Positions 16,451-28,160 are shown, numbered from the stretch's first letter. The stretch: 45,876 bases of DNA from Phytobacter massiliensis JC163 (GCF_000321045.1 NZ_HE578945.1:1994968-2040843); one strand, 5' to 3'. Made by a program: numbers and translations. The notes: generated by a model not told the origin, from the sequence alone.

Positions 16451-17124
16451 TGTACGAGTTCGACTGGAGTTCTATCGTACCTTCCCTGCCCTACCTGATG
16501 GCAGGGCTGGTCGTTACCTTAAAAATCACCGTTACCGCCATTATTATCGGTATCGTCTGGGGCACGCTGCTGGCGGTAATGCGCCTCTCCAGCTTTACCC
16601 CGCTGGCGTGGTTTGCGAAAGCGTATGTGAACGTTTTCCGCTCTATCCCGCTGGTCATGGTGCTGCTATGGTTCTACCTGATTGTGCCGGGCTTTCTGCA
16701 AAACGTGCTGGGACTGTCGCCGAAAAGCGATATCCGTCTGATCTCCGCGATGGTCGCATTCTCGATGTTCGAAGCCGCCTACTATTCGGAAATCATCCGC
16801 GCCGGTATCCAGAGCATCTCCCGCGGGCAGTCGAGCGCCGCGCTGGCGCTGGGCATGACCCACTGGCAGTCAATGAAACTGATCATCCTGCCGCAGGCCT
16901 TCAGGGCCATGGTGCCGCTGCTGCTTACGCAGGGTATCGTTCTGTTCCAGGATACGTCGCTGGTGTATGTGTTAAGCCTGGCGGACTTCTTCCGCACCGC
17001 CTCCACCATTGGCGAACGCGACGGCACCCAGGTTGAGATGATCCTGTTTGCCGGCGCCGTCTATTTTGTTATTAGCCTGAGCGCGTCGTTGTTGGTCAGC
17101 TATCTGAAAAGAAGGACTGTGTAA
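16450..17124 (+). CDS. gltK: GltK, glutamate/aspartate ABC permease
   Basis: Second permease subunit, 224 residues, with about five hydrophobic helices and the EAA motif [20 protein letters not shown] near residue 118. It forms the GltJK heterodimer in the inner membrane. It shares one base with gltJ and one with gltL (TAATG junctions), which shows tight translational coupling. Confidence 0.96.
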   Translation: MYEFDWSSIVPSLPYLMAGLVVTLKITVTAIIIGIVWGTLLAVMRLSSFTPLAWFAKAYVNVFRSIPLVMVLLWFYLIVPGFLQNVLGLSPKSDIRLISAMVAFSMFEAAYYSEIIRAGIQSISRGQSSAALALGMTHWQSMKLIILPQAFRAMVPLLLTQGIVLFQDTSLVYVLSLADFFRTASTIGERDGTQVEMILFAGAVYFVISLSASLLVSYLKRRTV

Positions 17125-17849
17125 TGATTTCCCTGAAAAACGTTTCAAAATGGTATGGTCACTTTCAGGTGCTGACCGACTGCTCAACCGAAGTGAAAAA
17201 AGGCGAAGTGGTGGTAGTGTGCGGGCCGTCCGGCTCGGGTAAATCCACCCTTATTAAAACGGTTAACGGCCTGGAGCCGGTGCAGAAAGGGGAAATTATC
17301 GTTAATGGCACCACCGTCAATGATAAAAAAACCAATCTGGCGAAGCTGCGCTCCCATGTCGGCATGGTGTTCCAGCATTTCGAGCTGTTTCCCCACCTGT
17401 CAATTATTGAAAACCTGACGCTGGCGCAGGTTAAAGTGCTTAAGCGCGATAAAGCCGCCGCGCGTGAAAAGGGGCTCAAGCTACTGGAGCGGGTTGGCTT
17501 ATCCGCCCATGCCAATAAGTTTCCGGCGCAGCTCTCCGGCGGCCAGCAGCAGCGTGTGGCTATCGCCCGCGCCCTGTGCATGGACCCGGTGGCGATGCTG
17601 TTTGACGAACCCACTTCCGCTCTTGACCCGGAGATGATCAACGAGGTGCTGGATGTGATGGTCGAGCTGGCTAACGAAGGCATGACCATGATGGTAGTCA
17701 CCCACGAAATGGGCTTCGCCCGCAAGGTAGCCAGCCGGGTTATCTTTATGGATGAAGGCAAAATCGTAGAAGACTCCGCCAAAGAAGAGTTTTTCGCTAA
17801 TCCTAAATCGGAACGTGCGAAAGATTTCCTCGCTAAAATCCTTCATTAA
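17124..17849 (+). CDS. gltL: GltL, ATP-binding subunit of the glutamate/aspartate importer
   Basis: Cytoplasmic ABC ATPase of 241 residues that energises GltJK. Walker A is GPSGSGKST near residue 35, the Q-loop is [10 protein letters not shown], the ABC signature is LSGGQQQR near 136, Walker B is [12 protein letters not shown] and the H-loop is VVTHEMGFA. Last gene of gltIJKL. It converges on ybeL across a shared hairpin. In E. coli, rihA and hscC follow here; they are absent. Confidence 0.97.
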   Translation: MISLKNVSKWYGHFQVLTDCSTEVKKGEVVVVCGPSGSGKSTLIKTVNGLEPVQKGEIIVNGTTVNDKKTNLAKLRSHVGMVFQHFELFPHLSIIENLTLAQVKVLKRDKAAAREKGLKLLERVGLSAHANKFPAQLSGGQQQRVAIARALCMDPVAMLFDEPTSALDPEMINEVLDVMVELANEGMTMMVVTHEMGFARKVASRVIFMDEGKIVEDSAKEEFFANPKSERAKDFLAKILH

Positions 17850-17855
17850 TGGTCT

Positions 17856-17879
17856 GCGGCGCGCAATGTTGCGCGCCGC
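17856..17879. terminator. Bidirectional hairpin between gltL and ybeL
   Basis: GCGGCGCGC/GCGCGCCGC, a 9-bp perfect stem with a 6-nt loop, in the 50-bp gap between convergent genes. T tracts are weak on both sides, but the position fits a shared transcription end. Confidence 0.6.
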
Positions 17880-17899
17880 GCTTCCTTTGACGCCGTCCA

Positions 17900-18382
17900 T
17901 TACGGCTCAAATGGCCTTCTCTGAAACTGACTGTGGCCGCATTTCGGGCACAGCGGCAGCACATCCGGGGTATAGATAGCCAGGTGGAAGTGGCACTTTT
18001 CGCATACCAGGTTGCCAAGCCCTACTACTTCACCGCTGTGATAGACGCCGTGGTGATTAAGATCCTGGAACACCTCCCGCCACTCCAGCTGGGTTTTATC
18101 GGTAATATCCGCCAGCTCCTGCCAGAGGCTCTCCTTAATGACGCGCATAAACACGCCGTCGGTGACCTCTTCATGGCTCTCCTGGTAGCTGCGAGCAAAC
18201 TCCTCCAGATCCCGGCGTACCGCACGCGTCAGCTCGTCGACCTCGGTACGCGTTAACTCCCCGGTCTGGCTTACCCGCAGGCGCGCCTGTTCCACTAACG
18301 CGTCGATATCCCTGTCGCCGTTACGCAGGCGTTCAGTCAGTGTCGCGACCAGTTCGCGATAATATTGAGCAACCTTGTTCAT
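17900..18382 (-). CDS. ybeL: YbeL, DUF1451 zinc-ribbon protein
   Basis: Conserved cytoplasmic protein of 160 residues of unknown function (DUF1451). The N-terminal two thirds is helical and highly charged (LVATLTERLRNGDRDIDAL, LEEFARSYQES). The C-terminus is a zinc ribbon with CEKC and CPKCGH near residues 128 and 148. It is divergent from leuS over a 225-bp gap. An RBS (GAGAGGAT) precedes the ATG. Length and position equal E. coli YbeL. No partner is suggested by the neighbours. Confidence 0.9.
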   Translation of the reverse strand: MNKVAQYYRELVATLTERLRNGDRDIDALVEQARLRVSQTGELTRTEVDELTRAVRRDLEEFARSYQESHEEVTDGVFMRVIKESLWQELADITDKTQLEWREVFQDLNHHGVYHSGEVVGLGNLVCEKCHFHLAIYTPDVLPLCPKCGHSQFQRRPFEP

Positions 18383-18607
18383 CGTATCCTCTCCCGGGTG
18401 GTTAACCTGTTCTAATAGTAGACGTTATTTCCCTGTCGCTTTGTCAATTACGCCACACTCCTGGTAAATTACCGTCGGGGCTTTTGCGGGACTTAATGTG
18501 TGAAAAGCTGTTTTGGCGGTAGCGTTTGGGCTATGCTATGCGGATCTGAAAAACCACGTTAAAACGCTACATTTGTAGCTGTATCGAAAACAGGACTACT
18601 GGCTGCC

Positions 18608-21190
18608 ATGCAAGAGCAATACCGCCCGGAAGAGATAGAATCCAAAGTACAGCTTCACTGGGAAGAGAAGCGCACCTTCGAAGTAACTGAAGACGAGAGC
18701 AAAGAGAAGTATTACTGCCTGTCGATGCTTCCCTATCCTTCTGGTCGCCTACACATGGGCCATGTGCGCAACTACACCATTGGCGATGTGATCTCCCGCT
18801 ACCAGCGTATGCTGGGCAAAAACGTGCTGCAGCCTATCGGCTGGGACGCATTCGGTCTGCCTGCGGAAGGGGCAGCGGTGAAAAACAACACCGCGCCAGC
18901 GCCGTGGACCTATGACAACATCGCCTACATGAAAAACCAGCTCAAAATGCTGGGCTTCGGCTATGACTGGAGCCGCGAGCTGGCGACCTGCACCCCGGAA
19001 TACTACCGCTGGGAACAGAAATTCTTCACCGAGCTGTATAAGAAAGGGCTGGTCTACAAAAAGACCTCCGCGGTGAACTGGTGCCCGAATGACCAGACTG
19101 TCCTTGCTAACGAGCAGGTTATCGACGGCTGCTGCTGGCGCTGCGACACCAAAGTTGAGCGTAAAGAGATCCCGCAGTGGTTTATTAAAATCACCGCCTA
19201 CGCCGATGAGCTGCTCAACGATCTCGATCATATGGATCAGTGGCCTGACACGGTTAAAACCATGCAGCGCAACTGGATCGGTCGTTCCGAAGGCGTGGAA
19301 ATCACCTTCGACGTTAAAGACTACGACAACACCCTGACCGTTTATACCACCCGTCCGGACACCTTTATGGGTGCGACCTACCTGGCGGTTGCCGCAGGTC
19401 ACCCGCTGGCGCAGAAAGCGGCGGCGAACAACCCGGCGCTGGCGGCCTTTATCGACGAGTGCCGCAACACCAAAGTGGCCGAAGCCGACATGGCGACCAT
19501 GGAGAAAAAAGGCGTCGACACCGGCTTTAAAGCGGTACACCCGCTGACCGGTGAAGAGATCCCGGTCTGGGCGGCGAACTTCGTCCTGATGGAGTACGGC
19601 ACCGGCGCGGTAATGGCCGTACCGGGCCACGATCAGCGCGACTATGAGTTCGCCACCAAATACGGCCTGACGATTAAGCCGGTTATTCTGGCGGCTGATG
19701 GTTCTGAACCCGATCTGTCAGAGCAGGCGCTGACTGAAAAAGGCGTACTGTTCAACTCCGGCGAGTTTGACGGTCTGGATTTTGAAGCCGGTTTCAACGC
19801 CATCGCCGACAAACTGGCGGCTAAAGGCGTGGGCGAGCGTAAAATTAACTACCGCCTGCGTGACTGGGGCGTCTCCCGCCAGCGCTACTGGGGCGCGCCG
19901 ATCCCGATGGTCACCCTGGAAGACGGCACGGTAATACCGACGCCAGAAGATCAGCTGCCGGTGATCCTGCCGGAAGACGTGGTGATGGATGGCATCACCA
20001 GCCCGATCAAAGCCGATCCTGAGTGGGCGAAAACCACCGTTAACGGCCAGCCTGCGCTGCGCGAAACCGACACCTTCGACACCTTTATGGAGTCCTCCTG
20101 GTACTACGCGCGCTACACCTGCCCGCAGTATCAGGAAGGCATGCTGGATTCCGACGCCGCCAACTACTGGCTGCCGGTGGATATCTACATCGGCGGTATC
20201 GAACACGCCATCATGCACCTGCTCTACTTCCGCTTCTTCCACAAGCTGATGCGCGACGCGGGCATGGTCAACTCTGACGAGCCGGCGAAACAGCTGCTGT
20301 GCCAAGGCATGGTGCTGGCGGACGCCTTCTACTACGTCGGCGAAAACGGCGAGCGTAACTGGGTTTCACCGAAAGAGGCCATCGTTGAGCGCGACGAGAA
20401 AGGCCGTATCGTGAAGGCGAAAGACGCGGCGGGCCATGAGCTGGTGTACACCGGCATGAGCAAAATGTCGAAATCGAAAAATAACGGTATCGACCCGCAG
20501 GAGATGGTTGAGCGTTACGGCGCGGACACCGTCCGTCTGTTTATGATGTTCGCCTCCCCAGCCGATATGACGCTGGAGTGGCAGGAGTCCGGCGTGGAAG
20601 GGGCTAACCGCTTCCTGAAACGCGTCTGGAAACTGGTTTACGAGCACACCTCGCAGGGCGACGCGCCGGCGCTGAACGCCGATGCGCTGAGCGAAGATCA
20701 GAAAGCGCTGCGCCGCGATGTTCACAAAACGATCGCCAAAGTGACCGATGATATTGGTCGTCGTCAGACCTTCAACACCGCGATTGCGGCTATTATGGAA
20801 CTGATGAACAAACTGGCGAAAGCGCCGCAGGAAGGCGAGCAGGATCGCGCGCTGATGCGTGAAGCGCTGCTGGCGGTCGTGCGGATGCTTAACCCGTTCA
20901 CCCCGCACGTCAGCTTTACCCTATGGCAGGAGCTGAAAGGCGAAGGCGATATTGATAACGCGCCGTGGCCGGTTGCCGATGAAGCTGCCATGATTGAAAA
21001 CACCACCCTGGTGGTAGTGCAGGTGAATGGCAAGGTGCGCGGAAAAATCACCGTGGCAATCGATGCGACCGAAGAACAGGTCCGCGAGCGCGCGGGGCAA
21101 GAGCACCTGGTCGCAAAATATCTTGAGGGCGTTACCGTACGTAAAGTCATTTACGTACCGGGCAAACTGCTCAATCTGGTCGTTGGCTAA
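18608..21190 (+). CDS. leuS: Leucyl-tRNA synthetase
   Basis: Charges tRNA-Leu, including the LeuW encoded at 6638. 860 residues, the full E. coli length. Class-I signature HMGH at residues 49-52 and KMSKS near 620 (KMSKSKNNG). The connective editing domain (about 225-415) holds the Thr-rich [12 protein letters not shown] and the Asp of [11 protein letters not shown]. The anticodon-binding domain is C-terminal. Essential. First gene of a run with lptE-holA-nadD, with gaps of only 14, -1 and 1 nt. Confidence 0.98.
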   Translation: MQEQYRPEEIESKVQLHWEEKRTFEVTEDESKEKYYCLSMLPYPSGRLHMGHVRNYTIGDVISRYQRMLGKNVLQPIGWDAFGLPAEGAAVKNNTAPAPWTYDNIAYMKNQLKMLGFGYDWSRELATCTPEYYRWEQKFFTELYKKGLVYKKTSAVNWCPNDQTVLANEQVIDGCCWRCDTKVERKEIPQWFIKITAYADELLNDLDHMDQWPDTVKTMQRNWIGRSEGVEITFDVKDYDNTLTVYTTRPDTFMGATYLAVAAGHPLAQKAAANNPALAAFIDECRNTKVAEADMATMEKKGVDTGFKAVHPLTGEEIPVWAANFVLMEYGTGAVMAVPGHDQRDYEFATKYGLTIKPVILAADGSEPDLSEQALTEKGVLFNSGEFDGLDFEAGFNAIADKLAAKGVGERKINYRLRDWGVSRQRYWGAPIPMVTLEDGTVIPTPEDQLPVILPEDVVMDGITSPIKADPEWAKTTVNGQPALRETDTFDTFMESSWYYARYTCPQYQEGMLDSDAANYWLPVDIYIGGIEHAIMHLLYFRFFHKLMRDAGMVNSDEPAKQLLCQGMVLADAFYYVGENGERNWVSPKEAIVERDEKGRIVKAKDAAGHELVYTGMSKMSKSKNNGIDPQEMVERYGADTVRLFMMFASPADMTLEWQESGVEGANRFLKRVWKLVYEHTSQGDAPALNADALSEDQKALRRDVHKTIAKVTDDIGRRQTFNTAIAAIMELMNKLAKAPQEGEQDRALMREALLAVVRMLNPFTPHVSFTLWQELKGEGDIDNAPWPVADEAAMIENTTLVVVQVNGKVRGKITVAIDATEEQVRERAGQEHLVAKYLEGVTVRKVIYVPGKLLNLVVG

Positions 21191-21204
21191 GCGCGGGAGG
21201 AAGC

Positions 21205-21753
21205 GTGCGACATCTGGCAACATGGTTGTTATCTCTGGCGGTGCTTCTCACCGCCGGGTGCGGCTGGCATCTGCGTAACACGACGCAGGTGCCGGACGAG
21301 ATGAAAACAATGATCTTCGATTCCGGGGATCCGAACGGCCCGCTCAGCCGCGCCGTGCGTAACCAGCTGCGCCTTAACGGCGTTGAACTGGTGGAAAAAG
21401 GATCGCTGCGCCAGGATGTGCCCTCGCTTCGCCTGGGTAATGCCGTCTTTGCGCGCGATACGGCGTCCATTTTCCAGGATGGCCGCACGGCGGAATATCA
21501 AATGGTACTGACGGTAAGCGCCAGCGTATTGATCCCGGGTCACGATATCTACCCCATCAACACCAAGGTCTACCGTTCATTCTTTGATAACCCGCAGACC
21601 GCGCTGGCGAAAGATGCGGAGCAGGACATGATCATGCAGGAGATGTACGACAAAGCGGCAGAGCAGCTGATTCGTAAACTCCCAAGCGTGCATGCGGCGG
21701 AGGTCGAAAAAACGTCGACATCGCCACGCGCTTCCACCACGACGAGTAACTGA
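21205..21753 (+). CDS. lptE: LptE (RlpB), LPS-assembly outer-membrane lipoprotein
   Basis: Plug lipoprotein of the LptD-LptE LPS translocon in the outer membrane. 182 residues, 11 fewer than E. coli owing to a shorter Ser/Thr-rich tail. The lipobox LTAGC puts the lipidated Cys near residue 19, followed by [11 protein letters not shown]. The start is GTG at 21205 with a strong GGAGG, and gives the family-typical signal. It lies 14 nt after leuS and shares one base with holA (TGATG). Confidence 0.96.
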   Translation: MRHLATWLLSLAVLLTAGCGWHLRNTTQVPDEMKTMIFDSGDPNGPLSRAVRNQLRLNGVELVEKGSLRQDVPSLRLGNAVFARDTASIFQDGRTAEYQMVLTVSASVLIPGHDIYPINTKVYRSFFDNPQTALAKDAEQDMIMQEMYDKAAEQLIRKLPSVHAAEVEKTSTSPRASTTTSN

Positions 21754-22784
21754 TGCTCAGGTTGTATCCTGAACAGCTCCGCGCGCAGCTCAACGAAGGG
21801 CTGCGCGCGGCCTATTTATTACTCGGCAACGACCCGCTTTTGCTGCAGGAGAGCCAGGACGCCGTTCGGCAGGCCGCCGCAAAAGAGGGGTTTTCAGAAC
21901 ATCATGCTTTTACGCTCGACGCCACCACAGACTGGGACAGCATCTACTCCATCTGTCAGGCGCTGAGCCTCTTCGCCAGTCGGCAGATTCTCTCCTTACA
22001 GCTACCGGAAAACGGCCCCAACGCTGCGCTTCATGAACGGCTGGCTACGCTTGTGAGCCTGCTGCATGACGATTTGCTGCTGATTGTGCGTGGTAATAAG
22101 CTGACCAAAGCCCAGGAAAATGCCGCCTGGTTTACGTCGCTGAATAACCGCTCCGTCGCGGTCAGCTGCCAGACGCCCGAACAGGCTAACCTGCCCCGCT
22201 GGGTTGCCGCCCGCGCAAAGCAGAATAACCTGCAGCTTGATGACGCCGCCTGCCAGCTGCTTTGCTACTGCTATGAGGGTAACCTGCTGGCCGCAGCCCA
22301 GGCGCTGGAGCGGCTGGCGCTGCTCTTCCCTGACGGCAAGCTCACCCTGCCCAGAGTAGAACAGGCGGTTAACGACGCGGCGCACTTTACCCCCTTCCAC
22401 TGGACGGACGCCCTTCTCGCCGGCAAAAGCAAACGCGCGCTGCATATTTTGCAGCAGCTCAGGCTGGAGGGCTGCGAGCCGATCATTTTATTGCGCACCC
22501 TGCAACGTGAACTGACGTTACTGCTGTCGCTCAAGCGCGAGTCGGCGCGCACCCCGCTACGGGCGCTGTTTGATAAACATCGCGTCTGGCAAAACCGCCG
22601 CGGCATCATGGGCGAAGCGCTCCAGCGCCTGAGCCCGGAACAGCTGCGTCAGGCCGTTCATCTGCTGGCCCGCACCGAGCTTATTGTGAAACAGGATTTT
22701 GGTCAGTCAGTATGGGCCGAGCTGGAAGGGCTTTCTCTGCTACTCTGTCATAAGGCACTGGCAGACGTTTTTATTGATGGGTGA
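21753..22784 (+). CDS. holA: DNA polymerase III delta subunit
   Basis: Clamp-loader wrench that opens the beta ring. 343 residues, identical in length to E. coli HolA. The N-terminal segment [13 protein letters not shown] and the [13 protein letters not shown] region match the family. An AAA-like fold without a functional P-loop is followed by the helical collar domain (residues 210-340). Essential. Its start overlaps the lptE stop by one base, so the two are coupled, and nadD begins 1 nt after its stop. Confidence 0.96.
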   Translation: MLRLYPEQLRAQLNEGLRAAYLLLGNDPLLLQESQDAVRQAAAKEGFSEHHAFTLDATTDWDSIYSICQALSLFASRQILSLQLPENGPNAALHERLATLVSLLHDDLLLIVRGNKLTKAQENAAWFTSLNNRSVAVSCQTPEQANLPRWVAARAKQNNLQLDDAACQLLCYCYEGNLLAAAQALERLALLFPDGKLTLPRVEQAVNDAAHFTPFHWTDALLAGKSKRALHILQQLRLEGCEPIILLRTLQRELTLLLSLKRESARTPLRALFDKHRVWQNRRGIMGEALQRLSPEQLRQAVHLLARTELIVKQDFGQSVWAELEGLSLLLCHKALADVFIDG

Positions 22785-22785
22785 T

Positions 22786-23427
22786 ATGAATCAATTGCAG
22801 GCACTGTTTGGCGGCACCTTTGATCCTGTTCATTATGGCCATTTGAAACCGGTAGAGGCGCTGGCCAACCAGATTGGCCTCTCCCGCGTTATCATTATGC
22901 CAAATAATGTGCCGCCCCATCGTCCGCAGCCTGAGGCCACCAGCGCCCAGCGTAAAAAGATGGTGGAACTGGCGATTAGCGACAAGCCGCTGTTTACCCT
23001 TGATGAGCGTGAACTGCTGCGCGATACGCCCTCTTACACCGCTCAGACGCTGCGGACATGGCGGGAAGAGCAGGGCCCGACGCGCCCGCTGGCGTTTATT
23101 ATCGGCCAGGACTCTTTACTCACCTTCCCCACCTGGCACGACTACGACACCATTCTGGATAACAGCCATCTTATTGTCTGCCGCCGCCCGGGCTACCCGC
23201 TCACCATGCAAGAAGAGGCGCACCAGCAGTGGCTGGAAGCGCATCTGACGCATAACGTCGAGGAGCTGCACACCCGGCCCGCCGGTAAAATCCTGCTGGC
23301 CGAGACGCCGTGGTTTAATATTTCCGCGACGCTTATCCGCGAGCGGCTGGAAAAGGGCGAAAGCTGCGACGACATGCTGCCCGCCGCCGTTCTCGATTAC
23401 ATCAGGCAACAGGGACTCTATTGCTGA
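22786..23427 (+). CDS. nadD: Nicotinate-mononucleotide adenylyltransferase NadD
   Basis: Adenylates nicotinate mononucleotide to deamido-NAD, an essential step of NAD synthesis. 213 residues when started at the ATG at 22786, the E. coli length. A closer-in ATG at 22777 would overlap holA. The nucleotidyltransferase motif [11 protein letters not shown] lies near residue 9 and the [10 protein letters not shown] motif near 180. The last 26 nt overlap, tail to tail, the 3' end of cobD on the other strand. Confidence 0.95.
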   Translation: MNQLQALFGGTFDPVHYGHLKPVEALANQIGLSRVIIMPNNVPPHRPQPEATSAQRKKMVELAISDKPLFTLDERELLRDTPSYTAQTLRTWREEQGPTRPLAFIIGQDSLLTFPTWHDYDTILDNSHLIVCRRPGYPLTMQEEAHQQWLEAHLTHNVEELHTRPAGKILLAETPWFNISATLIRERLEKGESCDDMLPAAVLDYIRQQGLYC

Positions 23428-24493
23428 GCACCGCCTGCAGGGCGCGGATAAGCCGGTCGTTTTCCTGCGCGCTGCGGATCGCCACCCGATAGTAGCGGCC
23501 ATCAAGCCCCGGATAGTTTGCACAGCTGCGAATCAGGATATGCTCTCGCAGTAGCGCCTGCTGCAAATCGAACCCCGCGTCACAGCGTAAAAACAGGTAG
23601 TTAGCCTGACCGGGCCAGACTCTCAGTCCCGGCATCGCCTGCAGCGCGGCAAGCAATCGCGGCCCTTCCGTGCGCAGCCACTGCCAGCAGGCCTGCTGAT
23701 ACGCTTTATCCTGCAACACCACCTCCCCCGCCAGGGCGGCAAAGGCGTTGATCGTCCAGGGCATCTGCGCTCTGCGCATCTTTTCAACGCTGCTGACATC
23801 GCTGCCGATCAGATAGCCCAGGCGCAGCCCCGGAATGGCATAGAACTTGGTCAGCGAGCGCAGCACCCAGACATGCGGGTTCGCCGCAAGATGGGGAATA
23901 AACCCTTCGCGGTCGCAAAGAAAATCCATAAATGCTTCATCGAGTACCAGCGTAATGCCCCGCTGCCCACAGCGGGCGGCAATGGCCTGCAACAGCGCCT
24001 CGTCGGGCAACAGGCCCGTGGGATTATTGGGGGTACAGAGAAACAGGCAATCGACACCGCCGGTAAGCGCATCAAGGATTGCCTCAGTAAGCTGCCAGCC
24101 GTCCTCTTCGCGCAGGGCGTAATCGACAATATCGCACCCCGCCAGGGACAGCGCGCGCCGGTACTCCGCAAAGCCCGGCGTGACCAGCATCGCCCGGCGC
24201 GGGGCCAGCGCGTTAACCAGCGCGAAAATGGACTCCGTTTCGCCATTTCCCGCCAGCAGCCACTCAACGGGAACATGATGGTGGGCCGCCAGCGTCTGGT
24301 GCAGCTGCTGATACTCCGGGTCGGGATAGCGTTCGGCCACGGAGAAGTTCTCACCCAGCGCCTGACGCAGCGACGCGGGCATCCCCGCCGGGTTGATGTT
24401 GGCGCTGAAATCCAGCAGATCTTCCGCCTCGATGCCTAACATTGCCGCGGCCTCACGAATATTGCCGCCGTGCGCGCTGTGAAATAAAGCCAT
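23402..24493 (-). CDS. cobD: CobD, L-threonine-O-3-phosphate decarboxylase
   Basis: PLP enzyme that makes (R)-1-aminopropan-2-yl phosphate, the linker of the cobalamin nucleotide loop. About 363 residues from the ATG at 24493, which has GGAG 6 nt ahead and matches the Salmonella MALF start; an upstream ATG at 24505 lacks an RBS. Aminotransferase class-I fold: [42 protein letters not shown], and the PLP-lysine motif [18 protein letters not shown]. Divergent from cobC over 98 bp. E. coli lacks this gene, so the host probably makes or salvages B12. Confidence 0.94.
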   Translation of the reverse strand: MALFHSAHGGNIREAAAMLGIEAEDLLDFSANINPAGMPASLRQALGENFSVAERYPDPEYQQLHQTLAAHHHVPVEWLLAGNGETESIFALVNALAPRRAMLVTPGFAEYRRALSLAGCDIVDYALREEDGWQLTEAILDALTGGVDCLFLCTPNNPTGLLPDEALLQAIAARCGQRGITLVLDEAFMDFLCDREGFIPHLAANPHVWVLRSLTKFYAIPGLRLGYLIGSDVSSVEKMRRAQMPWTINAFAALAGEVVLQDKAYQQACWQWLRTEGPRLLAALQAMPGLRVWPGQANYLFLRCDAGFDLQQALLREHILIRSCANYPGLDGRYYRVAIRSAQENDRLIRALQAVLSNRVPVA

Positions 24494-24591
24494 CTTCCGC
24501 TCCATGCAAAAGCGGCTATTTTAAACGAAAACGCATCGGGAATATGGATGCGATGATAAACTTCCAGCACAAACTCTGACGGGAGAAGGCA

Positions 24592-25203
24592 ATGCGACTC
24601 TGGCTGATTCGACATGGTGAAACCGAGGCGAATGTCGCCGGTCTTTATAGCGGGCACTCGCCTACCGCGCTAACGGCAAAAGGCATCCGCCAGGCGCAAA
24701 CGCTCCATCACCTGCTACGGGAAGTGCCGTTTGACAGGGTAATGTGCAGCGAACTGGAGCGGGCCGGGCGCACCGCAGAACTGGTCTTAGAGGGGCACGA
24801 GATTGCCACCGATACCACCCCGCTTCTTAACGAAATGTTTTTTGGCGACTGGGAGATGCGCCACCACCGCGATTTGGTGGAGGAAGACCCGGAAAGCTAT
24901 GCCGCCTGGTGCGCCGACTGGCAAAACGCCATCCCCACCAATGGCGAAGGTTTTCAGGCCTTTTCCGCCCGCGTGCAACGCTTTATTGACCAGCTCGCTG
25001 ACCTGCATACCCACCAGAACCTGCTGATTGTCAGCCATCAGGGGGTACTTAGCCTGATGATTGCGAAACTGCTGCAAATGCCCGCCGCCTCGCTGTGGCA
25101 TTTTCGCGTCGATCAGGGAACGTGGAGCGCCATTGACATTCATGACGGCTTCGCCACGCTGCGCGTATTAAATAGCCGCGCGGCCTGGCAACAGGAGGAT
25201 TAA
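24592..25203 (+). CDS. cobC: CobC, alpha-ribazole-5'-phosphate phosphatase
   Basis: Histidine-phosphatase-superfamily enzyme that removes phosphate in the late assembly of cobalamin. 203 residues, close to Salmonella CobC (202). The catalytic motif is LIRHGETEAN with His near residue 8. The second core His is in the VSHQGV motif near 150, and MFFGDWEMRHHRD matches the CobC subfamily. RBS GGGAG precedes the ATG. Divergent from cobD, and 240 bp before rsfS. Confidence 0.94.
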   Translation: MRLWLIRHGETEANVAGLYSGHSPTALTAKGIRQAQTLHHLLREVPFDRVMCSELERAGRTAELVLEGHEIATDTTPLLNEMFFGDWEMRHHRDLVEEDPESYAAWCADWQNAIPTNGEGFQAFSARVQRFIDQLADLHTHQNLLIVSHQGVLSLMIAKLLQMPAASLWHFRVDQGTWSAIDIHDGFATLRVLNSRAAWQQED

Positions 25204-25359
25204 AAGCGGTCTGTCACCGCCCCGGTCATTGACAGCCGCGGACAGGCTGCTATTCTCCGCACCGCTCTTCAGGCCTTGCAGAAATTGTTTTACAAAAATG
25301 GCGATGCATTCTCACCCGCGGGGTGGGATGATAGCCCACTTTTGCAAAGCCGGGGCGGA

Positions 25360-25395
25360 CATTTGTCCCGACAAATGCTGCGCTTTAGGTATAAT
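25360..25395 (+). promoter_or_regulatory. rsfS-operon promoter with an overlapping perfect palindrome
   Basis: A consensus -10, TATAAT, lies at 25390-25395, about 49 bp before rsfS. The -35 place at 17-bp spacing (25367-25372) is poor. It falls inside a perfect 8-bp inverted repeat, CATTTGTC-CC-GACAAATG (25360-25377). That layout suggests a regulator-dependent or repressed promoter. The rest of 25204-25443 shows only a small CACCC/GGGTG hairpin (25313-25325). Confidence 0.55.
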
Positions 25396-25425
25396 GTCAG
25401 GCTGTTTATTTTCACTGTCTCTTAA

Positions 25426-25761
<336 letters not shown>

Positions 25762-25764
25762 TGC

Positions 25765-26232
25765 GTGAAGCTGCAACTGGTCGCCGTCGGCACTAAAATG
25801 CCGGACTGGGTACAGACGGGCTTCACGGAATATCTGCGTCGCTTTCCTAAAGATATGCCTTTTGAGCTGGTGGAAATCCCCGCCGGCAAACGCGGCAAGA
25901 ACGCGGATATCAAGCGTATCCTCGAAAAAGAGGGTGAACTGATGCTGGCTGCGGCAGGCAAAAATCGCATCGTCACTCTCGATATACCGGGCAAGCCCTG
26001 GGATACGCCGCAGCTGGCGCACGAGCTGGAACGCTGGAAGCAGGACGGTCGGGACGTCAGCCTGCTGATTGGCGGCCCCGAAGGGTTATCCCCCGCCTGC
26101 AAAGCAGCGGCGGAACAGAGCTGGTCGCTCTCTGCGTTAACGCTTCCTCACCCGCTGGTGCGCGTGCTGGTTGCGGAAAGCCTCTATCGCGCATGGAGTA
26201 TCACGACCAACCATCCTTATCATCGTGAGTAA
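25765..26232 (+). CDS. rlmH: RlmH, 23S rRNA pseudouridine-1915 N3-methyltransferase
   Basis: SPOUT-class methyltransferase acting on Psi1915 in helix 69 of assembled 70S ribosomes. 155 residues, E. coli length. The SAM-binding trefoil knot shows [11 protein letters not shown] near residue 102 and the C-terminal [12 protein letters not shown] and [14 protein letters not shown]. The start is GTG at 25765. Co-transcribed with rsfS, so two ribosome-linked genes head a cell-shape operon. Confidence 0.96.
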   Translation: MKLQLVAVGTKMPDWVQTGFTEYLRRFPKDMPFELVEIPAGKRGKNADIKRILEKEGELMLAAAGKNRIVTLDIPGKPWDTPQLAHELERWKQDGRDVSLLIGGPEGLSPACKAAAEQSWSLSALTLPHPLVRVLVAESLYRAWSITTNHPYHRE

Positions 26233-26258
26233 TGACCACCAGGTAACCTAAGCAGCGG

Positions 26259-28160
26259 ATGAAATTACAGAATTCTTTTCGCGACTATTCGGCTGAGTCT
26301 GCGCTGTTTGTGCGCCGGGCCCTCGTCGCTTTTGCCGGGATTTTGCTGCTCACCGGCGTGCTGATAGCCAATCTCTACAATTTGCAGATTGTTCGTCACG
26401 CTGACTACCAGACTCGCTCGAACGAAAACCGTATTAAGCTGGTGCCGATCGCGCCCAGCCGCGGCATCATTTACGATCGTAACGGCACCCCGCTGGCGCT
26501 TAACCGCACGATTTATCAGATTGAAATGATGCCGGAGAAGGTCGACAACGTCGAACAGACCCTCAACGCCCTGCGCGAGGTGGTCGATCTGACCGATGAT
26601 GATATCGCCACATTCAAAAAAGAGCGTTCCCGCTCGCACCGTTTTACCTCTATTCCGGTAAAAACCAACCTGACCGAAGTGCAGGTCGCGCGTTTCGCCG
26701 TTAACCAGTACCGTTTTCCCGGCGTGGAAGTAAAAGGCTACAAGCGCCGCTACTACCCGTTTGGCTCCGCCCTGACCCATGTCATCGGCTACGTCTCCAA
26801 AATTAACGATAAGGACGTCGAGCGACTGGATAAAGAGGGAAAACTGGCCAACTACGCCGCGACCCATGATATCGGTAAGCTGGGTATTGAACGCTACTAT
26901 GAAGACATACTGCACGGCCAGACCGGCTATGAAGAGGTTGAAGTCAACAACCGTGGCCGGGTGATCCGCCAGCTTAAAGAGGTGCCGCCGCAGGCCGGTC
27001 ACGATATCTATCTGACCGTCGATCTGAAACTGCAACAGTATATCGAAACGCTGCTGCAGGGCAGCCGCGCCGCGGTGGTGGTCACCGACCCGCGGACGGG
27101 GGCGATTCTGGCGCTGGTCTCAACGCCGAGCTATGACCCTAACCTGTTTGTGGACGGTATCTCCAGCAAAGACTATAACGCCCTGCTTAGCGACCCCAAT
27201 ACGCCGCTGGTTAACCGCGCGACGCAGGGGGTCTACCCTCCGGCCTCGACGGTAAAACCGTATGTCGCCGTTTCGGCGCTGAGCGCCGGGGTTATCACCC
27301 GCAATACCACGCTGTTTGACCCCGGCTGGTGGCAGCTTCCCGGTTCCGAGAAGCGCTATCGTGACTGGAAGAAGTGGGGCCACGGTCGTCTGAACGTGAC
27401 CAAATCGCTGGAAGAGTCCGCAGATACCTTCTTCTACCAGGTCGCCTACGATATGGGGATCGACCGGCTCTCCGAATGGCTGAGCAAGTTTGGCTACGGC
27501 CACTATACGGGGATCGATCTCTCCGAAGAGCGCTCAGGGAACATGCCCACGCGGGAATGGAAGCTCAAGCGCTTTAAAAAGCCGTGGTATCAGGGCGATA
27601 CCATCCCGGTCGGCATCGGTCAGGGCTACTGGACCGCCACGCCGGTGCAGATGAATAAAGCCATGATGATCCTGATTAATGACGGCATCGTTAAAGTGCC
27701 GCATTTGCTGATGAGCACCATGGAAGACGGCAAACAGGTGCCGTGGCAGCAGCCCCAGCAGAAACCGGTCGGCGATATCCACTCCGGCTTCTGGGAGATT
27801 GCCAAAGACGGCATGTATGGCGTGGCCAACCGCGCCAACGGCACCGGGCATAAATATTTTGCGAGCGCGCCATATAAGATTGCCGCTAAGTCGGGGACCG
27901 CGCAGGTCTTCGGCCTGAAGGCGAACGAGACCTATAACGCGCACCGTATCGCTGAGCGCCTGCGCGACCATAAGCTGATGACCGCGTTCGCCCCTTATGA
28001 CAACCCGCAGGTGGCGGTCGCCATGATCCTTGAGAACGGCGGCGCAGGTCCGGCGGTGGGGACTATCATGCGCCAGATCCTCGACCATATTATGCTTGGC
28101 GATAACAACACAGACCTGCCGGCGGAAAACCCGGCGGCCACCGCGGCAGAGGACCAATAA
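26259..28160 (+). CDS. mrdA: Penicillin-binding protein 2 (peptidoglycan DD-transpeptidase MrdA)
   Basis: Elongasome transpeptidase that cross-links side-wall peptidoglycan with RodA/MrdB. 633 residues, E. coli length. One N-terminal membrane anchor lies around residues 21-43, then a pedestal domain (50-260). The catalytic domain has SxxK at Ser330 (PASTVK), SxN at SAD in the [10 protein letters not shown] segment and the KSGTAQ motif near 544. It is followed by mrdB with one base between stop and start. Full length, with no odd substitutions seen in the motifs. Confidence 0.98.
   Translation: MKLQNSFRDYSAESALFVRRALVAFAGILLLTGVLIANLYNLQIVRHADYQTRSNENRIKLVPIAPSRGIIYDRNGTPLALNRTIYQIEMMPEKVDNVEQTLNALREVVDLTDDDIATFKKERSRSHRFTSIPVKTNLTEVQVARFAVNQYRFPGVEVKGYKRRYYPFGSALTHVIGYVSKINDKDVERLDKEGKLANYAATHDIGKLGIERYYEDILHGQTGYEEVEVNNRGRVIRQLKEVPPQAGHDIYLTVDLKLQQYIETLLQGSRAAVVVTDPRTGAILALVSTPSYDPNLFVDGISSKDYNALLSDPNTPLVNRATQGVYPPASTVKPYVAVSALSAGVITRNTTLFDPGWWQLPGSEKRYRDWKKWGHGRLNVTKSLEESADTFFYQVAYDMGIDRLSEWLSKFGYGHYTGIDLSEERSGNMPTREWKLKRFKKPWYQGDTIPVGIGQGYWTATPVQMNKAMMILINDGIVKVPHLLMSTMEDGKQVPWQQPQQKPVGDIHSGFWEIAKDGMYGVANRANGTGHKYFASAPYKIAAKSGTAQVFGLKANETYNAHRIAERLRDHKLMTAFAPYDNPQVAVAMILENGGAGPAVGTIMRQILDHIMLGDNNTDLPAENPAATAAEDQ

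Noticed and set aside
24494-24591. Cobalamin riboswitch between cobD and cobC
   Set aside because: The gap is only 98 bp and lacks a B12-box-like stretch; too short for the known fold.
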